Below are positions 25,774 to 35,077 of a stretch of DNA of 64,000 bases, piece by piece. Origin of the DNA: Lachnospiraceae bacterium. GTDB taxonomy: Bacteria > Bacillota > Clostridia > Lachnospirales > Lachnospiraceae. The first letter of the stretch is position 1, and every line of letters starts with the position of its first letter. The notes under the pieces are model-generated. The model searched no databases. It had not been told where the DNA came from and saw nothing but the letters and a program-made list of their open reading frames with translations. Position numbers and translations under genes: made by a program. The DNA lies in assembly GCA_015057585.1 (NCBI GenBank), contig SVEF01000012.1, forward strand, positions 1 to 64,000, read 5' to 3'.

Positions 25774-27450
25774 TTATTTCTTCAAATCTTCTTCTGCGAA
25801 CACTTCCTGAATCGGAGCACCCGGTGCAACCATCGGCCACACCTTGTCATCACTTTCAATCTGGAAATCAATTACTACCGGAATGTTCAGGGAAATTGCT
25901 TCACGGAGTACCGGTTCTACTTCTTCCTTCGTTGTAACTCTGTACGCTTTGGCGCCCATTGCTTCGGCCAGTTTTACAAAGTCCACGCAGTCATTTAATG
26001 TGGTGTAGGAATATCTCTGTCCGTAGAACAGGTTCTGCCATTGGCGCACCATACCGAGCACATGATTGTTAAACACCATCTGGATAATCGGAATGTTGTA
26101 TCTGGTTGCCGTTGCAATTTCATTCATATTCATACGGAAACAACCATCTCCCGCAATATTGACAACCGTTTTCTCCGGTCTTGCTACCTTTGCGCCAATA
26201 CAGGCCCCAAGACCATAGCCCATGGTTCCGAGACCACCTGAGCTGATAAAGGTTCTCGGGTCTTTGTACTTATAATACTGGGCTGCCCACATCTGATGCT
26301 GGCCAACCTCCGTCGTTACGACCGCTTCCCCTGCCGTCACTTTATAAAGCGTTTCCATAATGTACGGTCCGGTCAGTTTCGATGAATCGTACTTTAATGG
26401 GAATTTTTCTTTCATTTCCATAATGTGCTGCATCCATTCCGCATGTTTTGTTTCCTTTACCATCGGAAGCAGACGTGTCAGTACCTCTTTTACGTCCCCG
26501 ACAACTGCATTATAGGATGCTACATTCTTATTGATTTCTGCCGGATCCACATCAATATGGACAATCTTTGCCTTTGGCGCAAACTGCTTGATACTTCCCG
26601 TGACACGGTCGCTGAAGCGCACACCGATGGCAATCAAAAGATCACATTCCGTCACGGCAAAATTAGACGGCTTTGTTCCGTGCATACCGAGCATACCGGT
26701 ATAATGTACATTCGTTCCGTCCATGGCTCCCTTTCCCATCAGGGAATCACAAATCGGAGCATCAATTTTTTCCACCAACGCAAGTACTTCAGCCGAAGCC
26801 TCGGAAATCACCGCACCGCCACCGACAAAAATCATCGGACGCTTTGAGGCATTAATCAAATCTGCCGCCACTTCCAGGTCCTCTTTGGTAATCCACTTAG
26901 CAGCACGTTCCGCCTGCTTCGGAACCACCGGAGTATATTCTGTCTCAGCAGCCGTTACATCCTTTGTAATATCAATCAACACAGGACCCGGTCTGCCGGT
27001 TTTCGCAATCAAAAACGCACGCCGGATGATATCCGCCAGTTTTGTTACATCTTTTACAATAAAGTTATGTTTCGTAATCGGCATCGTCACACCGGCAATA
27101 TCCACTTCCTGGAAAGAATCCTTGCCAAGCAGTGTCTGTCCAACGTTACCTGTAATTGCCACCATCGGTACGGAATCCATATATGCGGTCGCAATACCGG
27201 TAACCAAATTGGTCGCTCCCGGTCCGCTCGTTGCCAGACACACACCTACTTTTCCCGTCGCCCTGGCATAACCATCGGCCGCATGTGCCGCACCCTGTTC
27301 ATGGGAAGTCAGGATATGCCGTATTTCCGACTGGTGTTTATATAAGGCATCGTAGATGTTTAACACAGCACCGCCCGGATACCCAAAAATAGTATCCACG
27401 CCCTGTTCTTTCAAACATTCTACCAAGATTTCAGAACCATTTAAAATCAT
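25774..27450 (-). CDS. ilvB: Acetolactate synthase, large subunit
   Basis: About 558 residues; a thiamine-diphosphate enzyme that joins two pyruvates, or pyruvate and 2-oxobutyrate, in branched-chain amino acid synthesis. Landmarks are FGYPGGAVL near residue 22, the catalytic Glu in SHEQGAAHAADGYAR near 50, and the ThDP/Mg motif GDGCFRMN ending in FNN near 430. The ATG at 27450 follows a GGAAAGGG site; a TTG three codons upstream is in frame. It lies 16 bases after ilvD. No small regulatory subunit (ilvN) or ilvC is in the window. Confidence 0.95.
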   Translation of the reverse strand: MILNGSEILVECLKEQGVDTIFGYPGGAVLNIYDALYKHQSEIRHILTSHEQGAAHAADGYARATGKVGVCLATSGPGATNLVTGIATAYMDSVPMVAITGNVGQTLLGKDSFQEVDIAGVTMPITKHNFIVKDVTKLADIIRRAFLIAKTGRPGPVLIDITKDVTAAETEYTPVVPKQAERAAKWITKEDLEVAADLINASKRPMIFVGGGAVISEASAEVLALVEKIDAPICDSLMGKGAMDGTNVHYTGMLGMHGTKPSNFAVTECDLLIAIGVRFSDRVTGSIKQFAPKAKIVHIDVDPAEINKNVASYNAVVGDVKEVLTRLLPMVKETKHAEWMQHIMEMKEKFPLKYDSSKLTGPYIMETLYKVTAGEAVVTTEVGQHQMWAAQYYKYKDPRTFISSGGLGTMGYGLGACIGAKVARPEKTVVNIAGDGCFRMNMNEIATATRYNIPIIQMVFNNHVLGMVRQWQNLFYGQRYSYTTLNDCVDFVKLAEAMGAKAYRVTTKEEVEPVLREAISLNIPVVIDFQIESDDKVWPMVAPGAPIQEVFAEEDLKK

Positions 27451-27466
27451 ATGTGTCAACCCTTTC

Positions 27467-29131
27467 CTACTTTATTTCAAGCACGGCTCCTCTGTTGCCG
27501 GAGGTTACCATGGAAGCATATCTTGCCAGATAGCCTGTGGTAATCTTTGGCTCTCTCGGCTTCCATTCTTTTCTTCTTGCTTCCATTTCTTCTTCACTGA
27601 TTAAAACATCAAGTGTATTGGCATCGATATCAATCTTTATAATATCGCCCTCTTTTACAAGTGCTATCGGACCGCCAACCGCTGCTTCCGGCGAAACATG
27701 ACCAATGGATGCACCACGGGATGCACCGGAGAAACGTCCGTCAGTAATGAGTGCCACGGTAGAACCAAGGCCCATCCCTGCAATTGCAGAGGTCGGATTT
27801 AACATTTCACGCATACCCGGACCTCCCTTTGGTCCCTCATAACGGATGACTACAACATCACCAGGGACAATCTTTCCTCCCTTGATGGCATCAATCGCAT
27901 CTTCTTCGCAGTCAAAAACTCTTGCCGGACCTTCATGCTGCATCATTTCAGGCACCACCGCAGAACGTTTTACCACACCGCTATCCGGAGCCAGGTTTCC
28001 TTTTAATACCGCGATACCGCCGGTCCGGCTGTATGGGTTGTCAATCGGACGGATAATGTCCGGATTGGTATTCACGACATCTTTAATATTTTCACCAACG
28101 GTCTTTCCTGTTACGGTAATCAGATCGAGGTGAAGTAAATTCTTTTTGCTCAGTTCGTTCATCACGGCATAAACACCGCCCGCTTCGTTGAGTTCTTCTA
28201 TGTAAGAATGTCCCGCCGGAGCCAAATGACAAAGGTTCGGTGTTTTTGCGCTGATTTCGTTTGCCAGATCCAGATTCAAATCAATACCGACTTCATGGGC
28301 AATTGCCGGAAGATGAAGCATACTGTTTGTGGAGCAGCCAAGTGCCATATCCACCGTCAGCGCATTTATAAATGCCTTCTCTGTCATAATATCGCGCGGA
28401 CGGATATTCTTTTCCAGTAATTCCATAATCTTCATACCGGCATGCTTTGCCAGAATGATACGGTCAGAATACACCGCCGGAATTGTACCGTTGCCCTGCA
28501 AGCCCATGCCGAGTGCCTCCGTCAGACAGTTCATGGAATTTGCCGTATACATACCGGAGCACGAACCGCAGGTCGGACATGCCTTACATTCAAAATCTTC
28601 CAGTTCCTCATCCGTCATCGTACCTGCACTGTGGGCACCCACTGCCTCAAACATGGAGGACAAACTGGTCTTGCTTCCGTTTACCTTTCCGGCAAGCATC
28701 GGACCTCCGCTGACAAAGATGGTCGGAACGTTCAGTCTGGCCGCTGCCATCAAAAGTCCCGGTACGTTTTTATCACAATTCGGAACCATAACAAGAGCAT
28801 CAAACTGATGCGCCATTGCCATACATTCCGTAGAATCTGCTATTAAATCTCTGGTTACAAGAGAATATTTCATACCGACGTGTCCCATAGCGATTCCGTC
28901 ACAGACGGCAATCGCCGGAAATACAATCGGGGTTCCGCCTGCCATAGCTACACCAAGTTTGACGGCATCTACGATTTTATCCAGGTTCATGTGACCCGGT
29001 ACAATTTCATTATAGGAGCTGACAATACCGATTAACGGCTTTCTCTGTTCCTCTTTTGTTATTCCGAGTGCATGGAATAAGGAACGGTGCGGTGCCTGCT
29101 GTGCACCTGTTTTTACTGCATCACTTCTCAT
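27467..29131 (-). CDS. ilvD: Dihydroxy-acid dehydratase
   Basis: A 554-residue iron-sulfur enzyme of valine, isoleucine and pantothenate synthesis. Cluster cysteines are visible in [10 protein letters not shown] (near residue 118) and [19 protein letters not shown] (near 190), and the C-terminal motif [11 protein letters not shown] is near 465. It is the first gene of an ilvD-ilvB operon with its own strong promoter and a structured leader. Ribosome site GAGAGGAG. Confidence 0.96.
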   Translation of the reverse strand: MRSDAVKTGAQQAPHRSLFHALGITKEEQRKPLIGIVSSYNEIVPGHMNLDKIVDAVKLGVAMAGGTPIVFPAIAVCDGIAMGHVGMKYSLVTRDLIADSTECMAMAHQFDALVMVPNCDKNVPGLLMAAARLNVPTIFVSGGPMLAGKVNGSKTSLSSMFEAVGAHSAGTMTDEELEDFECKACPTCGSCSGMYTANSMNCLTEALGMGLQGNGTIPAVYSDRIILAKHAGMKIMELLEKNIRPRDIMTEKAFINALTVDMALGCSTNSMLHLPAIAHEVGIDLNLDLANEISAKTPNLCHLAPAGHSYIEELNEAGGVYAVMNELSKKNLLHLDLITVTGKTVGENIKDVVNTNPDIIRPIDNPYSRTGGIAVLKGNLAPDSGVVKRSAVVPEMMQHEGPARVFDCEEDAIDAIKGGKIVPGDVVVIRYEGPKGGPGMREMLNPTSAIAGMGLGSTVALITDGRFSGASRGASIGHVSPEAAVGGPIALVKEGDIIKIDIDANTLDVLISEEEMEARRKEWKPREPKITTGYLARYASMVTSGNRGAVLEIK

Positions 29132-29152
29132 AATATTCTCCTCTCTTCCGCT

Positions 29153-29225
29153 TTACCCGGATATGAAAGCATCTTCGATGCCTCTTGGCTATCTGACCTG
29201 CAAAGCACTTTTCCTATCCGGGTAA
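29153..29225 (-). promoter_or_regulatory. Structured ilvD leader RNA (riboswitch-like)
   Basis: An 11-base-pair perfect stem, TTACCCGGATA (29215-29225 complement) with TATCCGGGTAA (29153-29163 complement), closes a domain of about 50 bases. Inside are a GCATC-GAA-GATGC hairpin and a GGT/GCC hairpin. A further element, GTGCTTT, is complementary to AAAGCAC at the predicted transcript start. The closing stem ends about 15 bases before the ribosome site and no U-tract follows, so control would be on translation. T-box and other named riboswitch signatures were not found. Confidence 0.55.
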
Positions 29226-29236
29226 TTTTGTGCTTT

Positions 29237-29265
29237 AGTGTAGCAAATTATTAACGCGTTGTCAA
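29237..29265 (-). promoter_or_regulatory. Sigma-A promoter of ilvD-ilvB
   Basis: -35 TTGACA (29260-29265), 17-base spacer, -10 TACACT (29237-29242) on the minus strand, about 105 bases before the ilvD start. Confidence 0.85.
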
Positions 29266-29303
29266 GTACGCCTGCCGATTCTTTCCGAACTATTTATTCG
29301 GAA

Positions 29304-30092
29304 TCAAAACCGTATACTGACTTCGCCCGAATGCAGTAATTCTTTCTGTCCGTCTTTTTCTATAATGAGATGTCCCATATCATCGAAATCCACTGCAACC
29401 GCTTCATAAAAACTGCCATCCTGATGATGTACCCTGATTTCCTTTCCCAACAAAACGGAGCGGCGTTTGCTCTCGGAAAGAAAACTTCCGTCTTCTATCG
29501 TCGGATACCACTTTGTCAGGCAGTTTATCACTTCGGCAATCAATGCTTCCCTCTTCACTTCCTGTTCGCATTCATTCCCTACGGAGGTTGCAATTCCACT
29601 TAATTCTTCCGGAAATTCCATCCGTCCGACATTAATTCCGATCCCAACCACAACATACTTCAGTTTTTGCTCTGATGCGTCAATCCCCGCTTCTGCCAGG
29701 ATACCGCATACTTTCTTCTTATTCAAAAAAATATCATTGACCCATTTAATCTGTGCCGGAATTTTGCTCACATGTTCGATTGCCTCTGCCACAGCCACTG
29801 CTGTCATGGAGGTCAGACGGACCGCTTTTTGCAACTCTATTTCCGGCCGTAAAAGAATACTCATGTAAATTCCGGTACCTTCCGGGGAGAAGAAACTGCG
29901 TCCGAGTCTTCCGCGTCCCCGGCTCTGTGCTTCCGCAATCACAACCACACCCTCCGGTGCTCCGTTTTCTGCCAGTTCTTTGACATACCGGTTGGTGGAA
30001 TCCAGTTCTTTCACTATATAAAGTTCCTTACACAGCGATGCTTCGCCTAACAACTGCTCTATCTGCTCTTTCCTGATTGTTGTCTCTTCCAT
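29304..30092 (-). CDS. birA: Biotin-[acetyl-CoA-carboxylase] ligase, no HTH domain
   Basis: A 262-residue biotin protein ligase. The biotin/ATP motif GRGRLGRSF is near residue 80, KWVNDIFLNKKKVCGIL near 118, and a C-terminal SH3-like domain is present (about 215-262). The DNA-binding helix-turn-helix that makes BirA a repressor is absent, so this enzyme should only attach biotin. It ends just upstream of the ilvD promoter; no terminator was seen. The start follows a weak site. Confidence 0.93.
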   Translation of the reverse strand: MEETTIRKEQIEQLLGEASLCKELYIVKELDSTNRYVKELAENGAPEGVVVIAEAQSRGRGRLGRSFFSPEGTGIYMSILLRPEIELQKAVRLTSMTAVAVAEAIEHVSKIPAQIKWVNDIFLNKKKVCGILAEAGIDASEQKLKYVVVGIGINVGRMEFPEELSGIATSVGNECEQEVKREALIAEVINCLTKWYPTIEDGSFLSESKRRSVLLGKEIRVHHQDGSFYEAVAVDFDDMGHLIIEKDGQKELLHSGEVSIRF

Positions 30093-30181
30093 ATGTACTC
30101 CTGTCGCTTTCTTTTTGGCAAAACCACTTTTCTGTTTTTAGTATAGCACAAAAAAATCCCCAGACAAGTGGAGAAAACTTC

Positions 30182-30209
30182 TTGAAGATTATTTTTAAAC
30201 TGCTATACT
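30182..30209 (+). promoter_or_regulatory. Promoter of the small plus-strand gene
   Basis: -35 TTGAAG (30182-30187), 16-base spacer, -10 TATACT (30204-30209), about 35 bases before the ribosome site of the gene at 30251. Confidence 0.65.
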
Positions 30210-30250
30210 AAAGAAAAGAACATGGATTAAAAATGAAAGAGGGAATTCGT

Positions 30251-30481
30251 ATGGCAAGAACTATGGAATTTAAAATGGAACGACCGAATCTGGTGACTGT
30301 CGGACAGGAAGTCGACATCCGGGAAGGCACTCTCCCAAACTCAGTCTTTTACTATGTAATTGAGCCCGCCGTTGCCATGTCCGGAAACTTTTCTCTTGGC
30401 GAACGGCTTTTTGAAAGAAAAGGTACCGTAACGGATATCAAAGAAAATGACCGTGGTTTCTATGTAACCGTAACCTTCTGA
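30251..30481 (+). CDS. Small protein of unknown function (76 aa)
   Basis: A 76-residue protein, one of the few plus-strand genes in this half of the window. It has its own promoter, a ribosome site (AGAGGG) seven bases before the ATG at 30251, and a terminator. Composition is mixed and soluble. The ending RKGTVTDIKENDRGFYVTVTF-like segment looks like beta strands forming a small barrel. No family was recognised. An in-frame ATG at 30233 is less well supported. Confidence 0.75.
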   Translation: MARTMEFKMERPNLVTVGQEVDIREGTLPNSVFYYVIEPAVAMSGNFSLGERLFERKGTVTDIKENDRGFYVTVTF

Positions 30482-30495
30482 TTTCTTTCATAAAA

Positions 30496-30520
30496 AACCG
30501 GCAGGAACGTCCTGCCGGTT
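30496..30520. terminator. Bidirectional terminator
   Basis: Perfect 11-base-pair stem AACCGGCAGGA/TCCTGCCGGTT with a three-base loop, flanked by T-runs on both strands. It serves both the plus-strand small gene and the minus-strand CarD gene. Confidence 0.92.
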
Positions 30521-30523
30521 TTC

Positions 30524-31021
30524 TTATCCGATTTTCTCAGAAAATCTCTCTAATTCATTTTTCGTTTCTTCGGTTCCAATGACAATCGATAACTCCTCTT
30601 TCAGACGTTCTTCTACATTTTTCATATAACGTTCATCGGTCGCCGTCACTTTTTTCCCTGCCAAAAGTCTGGTCGCACGTCTGATATACAATGTCTTTAA
30701 GAGACCAAGCCAACGGTAACAGTCGACGGAATACAATTCTTCTTTATAAATATTCTCACACTGTTTCTCATTCTGAATTGTCAGTTCTTCAATCCCCGGT
30801 GCCTTCTCCAGCAATTCTTTCACTTCTTCTTTCGACAGAATCCGGCGCATTTTCACCTTTCCGCTATCTACAGGAGAATAGATTTTTCCGTCCTTTCCAC
30901 TTACGGGAATCAACAGATAACATGCTGTCTCCTTTTGTAACCCCGGTACACCCTGTACAATTTCTTCAATCCTGCATACACCACTGTTTCCGTATTGCAC
31001 AAGTTCTCCAATCTGATACAT
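30524..31021 (-). CDS. CarD family transcriptional regulator
   Basis: About 165 residues. The N-terminal 60 residues are a CarD/CdnL/TRCF RNA-polymerase-interacting domain (MYQIGELVQYGNSGVCRIEEI), followed by a helical DNA-contacting domain. Such proteins bind the beta subunit of RNA polymerase and stabilise open promoters. The ATG at 31021 is chosen since GGAGG lies seven bases upstream and the family starts there; the ATG five codons earlier would place that site inside the gene. It seems monocistronic. Confidence 0.9.
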   Translation of the reverse strand: MYQIGELVQYGNSGVCRIEEIVQGVPGLQKETACYLLIPVSGKDGKIYSPVDSGKVKMRRILSKEEVKELLEKAPGIEELTIQNEKQCENIYKEELYSVDCYRWLGLLKTLYIRRATRLLAGKKVTATDERYMKNVEERLKEELSIVIGTEETKNELERFSEKIG

Positions 31022-31109
31022 TTCGTATTCCTCCATCTGTATAAGAAGTCACCGCTTTCTACACAATATCTATTTTAACACGAAACTTTCAGAATTGTAA
31101 GTACTTTTT

Positions 31110-32303
31110 TTAATTTTCTCCAATAATAATCGCTTTGCTTATAATATATTCAAACACTATGTCAAATAAAATCGCCTCTTCGATTTCAGACACTTCATAA
31201 TCCACTTCAAAAGATGTCACATCGGCATATCCGTAACTGATAGCATATTCAAGTGCACGCTCTGCATAAATCTCCTCCGTCAGAACAATACCTGCCTGCT
31301 TTGCAACCTCATTCATCACCATCGTGGTCTTCACCATATATTCTGCATAGGCATAAGCATAAGTTACCAAAGCTTCTTCGCTTGCAAAACCCATGGATTG
31401 CAGCATAGTTCCTGCATCAACGCCGTACATAGCAGCATAATATTGTGCATACATCATATACATATTGATGACACTCTCTGCCTCAGCCAACAGTTGTTCT
31501 TCCGGATACTCCTTAATCACACTTGCTGCCAGTAACTGCTCCGTCACCTGTGCTGTCAGGCGTTCCCAGCGCAGTTCTTCATAAACAGTCTGTCGAAACT
31601 GTACTGCCGTCATTCCTTCTGCCAGGTTTTCGGAAACAAATGCATCGGTCACTTCCGGATAGGACGGTGACAAAATATGATTCACAGTCACCGTAAAAAT
31701 TACAGTTTTTCCGGCCAGTTCTGCATTATGATAGGTTTCCGGGAAGGTCAGTTCAAGATCCCTGACTTCTCCGGCCACCGCCCCAATTAAGCCCTCTTCA
31801 AAGCCGTCAATAAAACTACCGGAACCCAGTTCCAAATCAGTTCCCTCTTCCGAATCGTCAGTACCGCCCGCGAAGGCTACACCATCCAGTTTTCCGACAT
31901 AGTTGATATTTGCAATATCTCCGTTTTCGGCCGGTCTGTCTTCTTCCGCGTACTCAACAAATCCGGCAAGGAGTTCTTTAATTTTAGCATCCACTTCTGC
32001 CTGTGTTGCATCATATAACGTCATTCCGATATATTCGCCCAGTACAAGATTTGTTTCCTCCGGAGCCTCAGTTGGTCCTACTGTTGGCACCACCGTCGGG
32101 GTTGCCGGAGCCTTGGTCGGCGCCGTTGTCGGTGCTGCCGGAACCTCAGTTGGTTCTAGCGTTGGCGTCGCCGGAACCTGCGTCGGTTCTGACGTTGGTG
32201 TCACCGTCGGGGTATTGGTCGGAGTCTGTGCCTGTTCTCCGTTCTGGCAGGCAGATAACATAAGTACCGCTGCAATCACCATTGCTGTCATTCGTTTCTT
32301 CAT
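31110..32303 (-). CDS. Lipoprotein with trigger-factor-like PPIase domain
   Basis: A 397-residue exported lipoprotein. It has a signal peptide with lipobox LSAC (Cys19), a linker of about 60 residues rich in Thr/Pro repeats (PTxxPT), an FKBP-type domain (about 100-210, with NYVGKLDG, LGSGSFIDGFEEGLIGA and LTFPETYH) and an alpha-helical trigger factor C-terminal domain (215-390). Trigger factor is normally a ribosome-bound cytosolic chaperone; the ribosome-binding domain is absent here and the protein should sit on the outer face of the membrane, probably helping secreted proteins fold. It ends with no clear terminator. Ribosome site AAGGAG. Confidence 0.88.
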   Translation of the reverse strand: MKKRMTAMVIAAVLMLSACQNGEQAQTPTNTPTVTPTSEPTQVPATPTLEPTEVPAAPTTAPTKAPATPTVVPTVGPTEAPEETNLVLGEYIGMTLYDATQAEVDAKIKELLAGFVEYAEEDRPAENGDIANINYVGKLDGVAFAGGTDDSEEGTDLELGSGSFIDGFEEGLIGAVAGEVRDLELTFPETYHNAELAGKTVIFTVTVNHILSPSYPEVTDAFVSENLAEGMTAVQFRQTVYEELRWERLTAQVTEQLLAASVIKEYPEEQLLAEAESVINMYMMYAQYYAAMYGVDAGTMLQSMGFASEEALVTYAYAYAEYMVKTTMVMNEVAKQAGIVLTEEIYAERALEYAISYGYADVTSFEVDYEVSEIEEAILFDIVFEYIISKAIIIGEN

Positions 32304-32321
32304 TCTGTTTTCTCCTTCAAA

Positions 32322-32358
32322 TAAAATGCGGAATCAAGCATTGACCTCCTGATTCCGC
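32322..32358 (-). terminator. Terminator of the ABC uptake operon
   Basis: Stem GCGGAATCA/TGATTCCGC followed on the minus strand by ATTTTATTT. It lies about 40 bases past the stop of the transporter fusion gene. Confidence 0.75.
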
Positions 32359-32397
32359 TTTCCGGTTCATTATAACTCATTTTCTGTTTTTCTGCAA

Positions 32398-33816
32398 TCA
32401 CAACTGTAAGATTTCACATCCCAGACCGGCAGCCTCTTTTTCGTCATGTGTAATGAGTAACACGCTTTTTTCGCACATTTTTTCTTTCACCAATCCTATT
32501 ACTGCCTGCTTTGTTCCTTCATCCAGTCCCTGGAACGGTTCATCCAAAAGAAGAACCTGTCCTCCGCGAAGAAGTGCCCTTCCGATTGCCACACGGCGTT
32601 TCATTCCTCCGCTTAAGCATGCTACCTTTTGTTTCCGGCACGCATACAGCCCCAGCCGTTTCAGCAAATGCGGAATCTCCGCTTTTTGTGTGTCGGTCCT
32701 GCAGACACATTGCAGGTTTTTTTCCACGCTCACCCGCTCAAACAGGCGGTTTTCCTGGAATACCACAGCATACGCCTTCACGCCTTCTGCCCGCTCTATT
32801 TCACCTTCATCCGGATGCTCCGTACCTAAAATCATACGAAGTAATGTCGTTTTTCCAATGCCGGACGTTCCCATTAACGCAACCGGATGCTTTGGCGAAA
32901 AACTCAGAGAGACATTTTCCAATATTTTCTTATCTCCATACGATTTGGATACTTTATGCACCCTGATTTCCCGTTTTTTCTCCTCCGGACAAGGCAGATT
33001 ATTTTCCTCTGTGTCATTATCCTGCATTACAGTAATCGGTTCATTTCCGACCGTTTCTTCAGCATTACCGTACACTGCCCGCTCAAGCAACCTAACCAGC
33101 CACAGTATCAGTTTTTCCGATGCCACACTAATCAAAACCGTCACAGCAGTCCAGGCAAACAACTCCGGCATTTCCATATAGATTTTTGCCTGGTACAGAT
33201 GATTTCCGATCGAATCTTTTACTATTCCGATAACTTCTGCCGCAACACCGGATTTCCAAGCCAGTCCTATGGCTACCGACACGGCAGAACACAGATATGG
33301 CAATACCGACGGTATATAAAGGAACCTGATTTGGTCAAACAGACGGACTTTAAAAACCCCAACCATCTCCTTTAATTCCGTGTCGGTTTCCCGGATTCCT
33401 GCAAGTACATTGCTGTAAACGACCGGAAGTACCATAAAAAAAGAAATCAAAACAGACAGTTCCGATGAATCTATCCAAAACAATGCCAGCACGGTAAACG
33501 ATGCCACCGGTGTTGCCTTGATGATACGGAGCGGAAGGGAAACAAATGTTTCAAAAAAATCCGACCACGCTGCACCGATTGCAAGTATCATTCCCACGAA
33601 AACACCAAGCAGAAAGCCCTTGACAATATTGCCAAGGGAAAAACCGATACTTTGGTAAAATTCTGCCGACACAAACAGCCTCTTAAGACTCTCTACCGTT
33701 TCTTGCGGAGACGGGAGAAAAATCTGATTGTCAATAAAATAAGCTGTCATCTGCCATACAACCAGCCAAAGCACTACCGTAATTATGCTGTAGCACCATT
33801 TTTTCTTTCTGCTCAT
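32398..33816 (-). CDS. Fused ABC permease-ATPase, NitT/TauT type
   Basis: A 472-residue fusion. Residues 1-255 are a six-helix SsuC/TauC-type permease with the EAA-loop-like stretch near 150-180. After a charged linker, residues about 283-472 form an SsuB/TauB-type ATPase: Walker A GTSGIGKTT, signature LSGGMKRR, Walker B LLLDEPFQGLD and switch ITHDEKE. In most systems these are separate proteins. The ATPase part is short, about 190 residues. The substrate-binding lipoprotein gene lies 6 bases upstream. The substrate is unknown; the family takes up sulfonates, nitrate, pyrimidines and similar small molecules. Confidence 0.92.
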   Translation of the reverse strand: MSRKKKWCYSIITVVLWLVVWQMTAYFIDNQIFLPSPQETVESLKRLFVSAEFYQSIGFSLGNIVKGFLLGVFVGMILAIGAAWSDFFETFVSLPLRIIKATPVASFTVLALFWIDSSELSVLISFFMVLPVVYSNVLAGIRETDTELKEMVGVFKVRLFDQIRFLYIPSVLPYLCSAVSVAIGLAWKSGVAAEVIGIVKDSIGNHLYQAKIYMEMPELFAWTAVTVLISVASEKLILWLVRLLERAVYGNAEETVGNEPITVMQDNDTEENNLPCPEEKKREIRVHKVSKSYGDKKILENVSLSFSPKHPVALMGTSGIGKTTLLRMILGTEHPDEGEIERAEGVKAYAVVFQENRLFERVSVEKNLQCVCRTDTQKAEIPHLLKRLGLYACRKQKVACLSGGMKRRVAIGRALLRGGQVLLLDEPFQGLDEGTKQAVIGLVKEKMCEKSVLLITHDEKEAAGLGCEILQL

Positions 33817-33822
33817 CTTTTA

Positions 33823-34803
33823 CTATTTTGCTCCGTAATAAAAATCATCTCCCGGCATCTTTCCGCCGACTGCGCCTGCCTTCTGGTCAAATAAAACCTG
33901 AAGGTATGCCGATGCCTTTGTTTTCATTTCCGTACCGGAAATAAAGGTGACGTTACAATATGGAATTGCCTTTTTGGCGATCGCTGCCTTAAAAATATCA
34001 AAGTGTTCCAGCTGATTTGCTGTTTCCTCCACGTTTTCGTTTGCATATGCCGCAGATACTTTGTATTCCTCTAAAAATGCTTCAAACGCAGCTTCGTTTT
34101 CTTCAATAAAGGACTTTCTTGCCACAAGAACTCCGGTCACCACGGTACTGTTCTTTTCGAGTTTTTCCCATTCTTCGGTCACACTGAGTGCAATCCTTAA
34201 ATTTGCATTCTGATTCATTGCTGCAGTCACATAAGGCTGCGGAAGCATTGCTACTGCATCCGTAGCCGATGCAAGTGCCGCTGCCACTTCTGCCGCTTCA
34301 CTCTTATACTCAATCACTACATCCTTATCCGGGTCGATTCCTGCTGCGGACAACAGATAGCGAAGTGTGAACTCCGGCGTTGTTCCCTGACCGGTGGAAT
34401 AAATAGTTTTTCCGCGCAAATCTTCAATACTCTGAATTCCTGTTCCCGTTTCCACAAGATATAACACACCGAGCGTATTGATTGCCGCAAGAACAATTTC
34501 ACCCTCCGTCTTATTATAAAGAACGGAAGCAAGATTACATGGCACGCATGCCACATCCAGTTCCCCTTTAATCAGACCTGTGGATATTTCATCTGCGGTA
34601 CCATAAACATGAAAATTGTAATTGTTTTTTGCTGTCTTGTTTTCTGCATCGGTCATCACCTTGGTAAGTCCGATTGCCGTCGGTCCCGTCATCACTGCAA
34701 TTTCAAAATCAGCAGGCTGGACTGTCTTTTCCTTGCCTCCGCATGCCGCCATACCAAATACCATTACGGCAGCCATAAGTACTGCTAACATTTTCTTTTT
34801 CAT
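33823..34803 (-). CDS. ABC substrate-binding lipoprotein, NMT1/SsuA type
   Basis: About 326 residues. It has a signal peptide with lipobox MAACGG, then a periplasmic-binding-protein type 2 fold with family segments FEIAVMTGPTAIGL near the start and DLRGKTIYSTGQGTTPE near 130. It captures the substrate for the fused permease-ATPase. The start at 34803 is chosen from the AGGAG site and the signal peptide; the ORF reaches to 35001 but that part overlaps the TM1266 gene in another frame. It follows the TM1266 gene by 28 bases and belongs to its operon. Confidence 0.92.
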   Translation of the reverse strand: MKKKMLAVLMAAVMVFGMAACGGKEKTVQPADFEIAVMTGPTAIGLTKVMTDAENKTAKNNYNFHVYGTADEISTGLIKGELDVACVPCNLASVLYNKTEGEIVLAAINTLGVLYLVETGTGIQSIEDLRGKTIYSTGQGTTPEFTLRYLLSAAGIDPDKDVVIEYKSEAAEVAAALASATDAVAMLPQPYVTAAMNQNANLRIALSVTEEWEKLEKNSTVVTGVLVARKSFIEENEAAFEAFLEEYKVSAAYANENVEETANQLEHFDIFKAAIAKKAIPYCNVTFISGTEMKTKASAYLQVLFDQKAGAVGGKMPGDDFYYGAK

Positions 34804-34831
34804 TTCTTTCTCCTCTTCTTTCCTAAGCGTT

Positions 34832-35077
34832 TTACTTTTTCGAGTAAAGTGTTTTTGCCGACACGCCCGGAAGCATTCCGATTTTTCCGGAAAGAGTACT
34901 GATGACATCATTTGGTGCATCCAACACCACACTGATAATATTAACTCCTTTTTCCCGGTAAGGAAGCCCCATTCGTCCGATGATGTACTGACTGCATTCA
35001 TGCAGCAGTCCGTTTAATTTTTCCACCTGACTCATGTCCTCTAAGATGATACCAATCAATGCAATTCTGGTTTCCAT
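34832..35077 (-). CDS. TM1266-family iron-only hydrogenase system regulator
   Basis: An 81-residue ACT-like protein with the family start TRIALIGIILED and the segments SQYIIGRMGLPYREKGVNII and ALSGKIG-like LSGKIGMLPGVSAKT. This family is named for its occurrence beside [FeFe]-hydrogenase maturation genes and is thought to be regulatory; the ligand is unknown. Here no hydrogenase or maturase gene is nearby; instead it begins an operon with an ABC uptake system. A strong AGGAGG site precedes the ATG, just after a leader terminator. Confidence 0.9.
   Translation of the reverse strand: METRIALIGIILEDMSQVEKLNGLLHECSQYIIGRMGLPYREKGVNIISVVLDAPNDVISTLSGKIGMLPGVSAKTLYSKK

Noticed and set aside
29132..29303. 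T-box leader before ilvD
   Set aside because: The AGGGTGGNACCGCG antiterminator sequence and specifier hairpin are not present.
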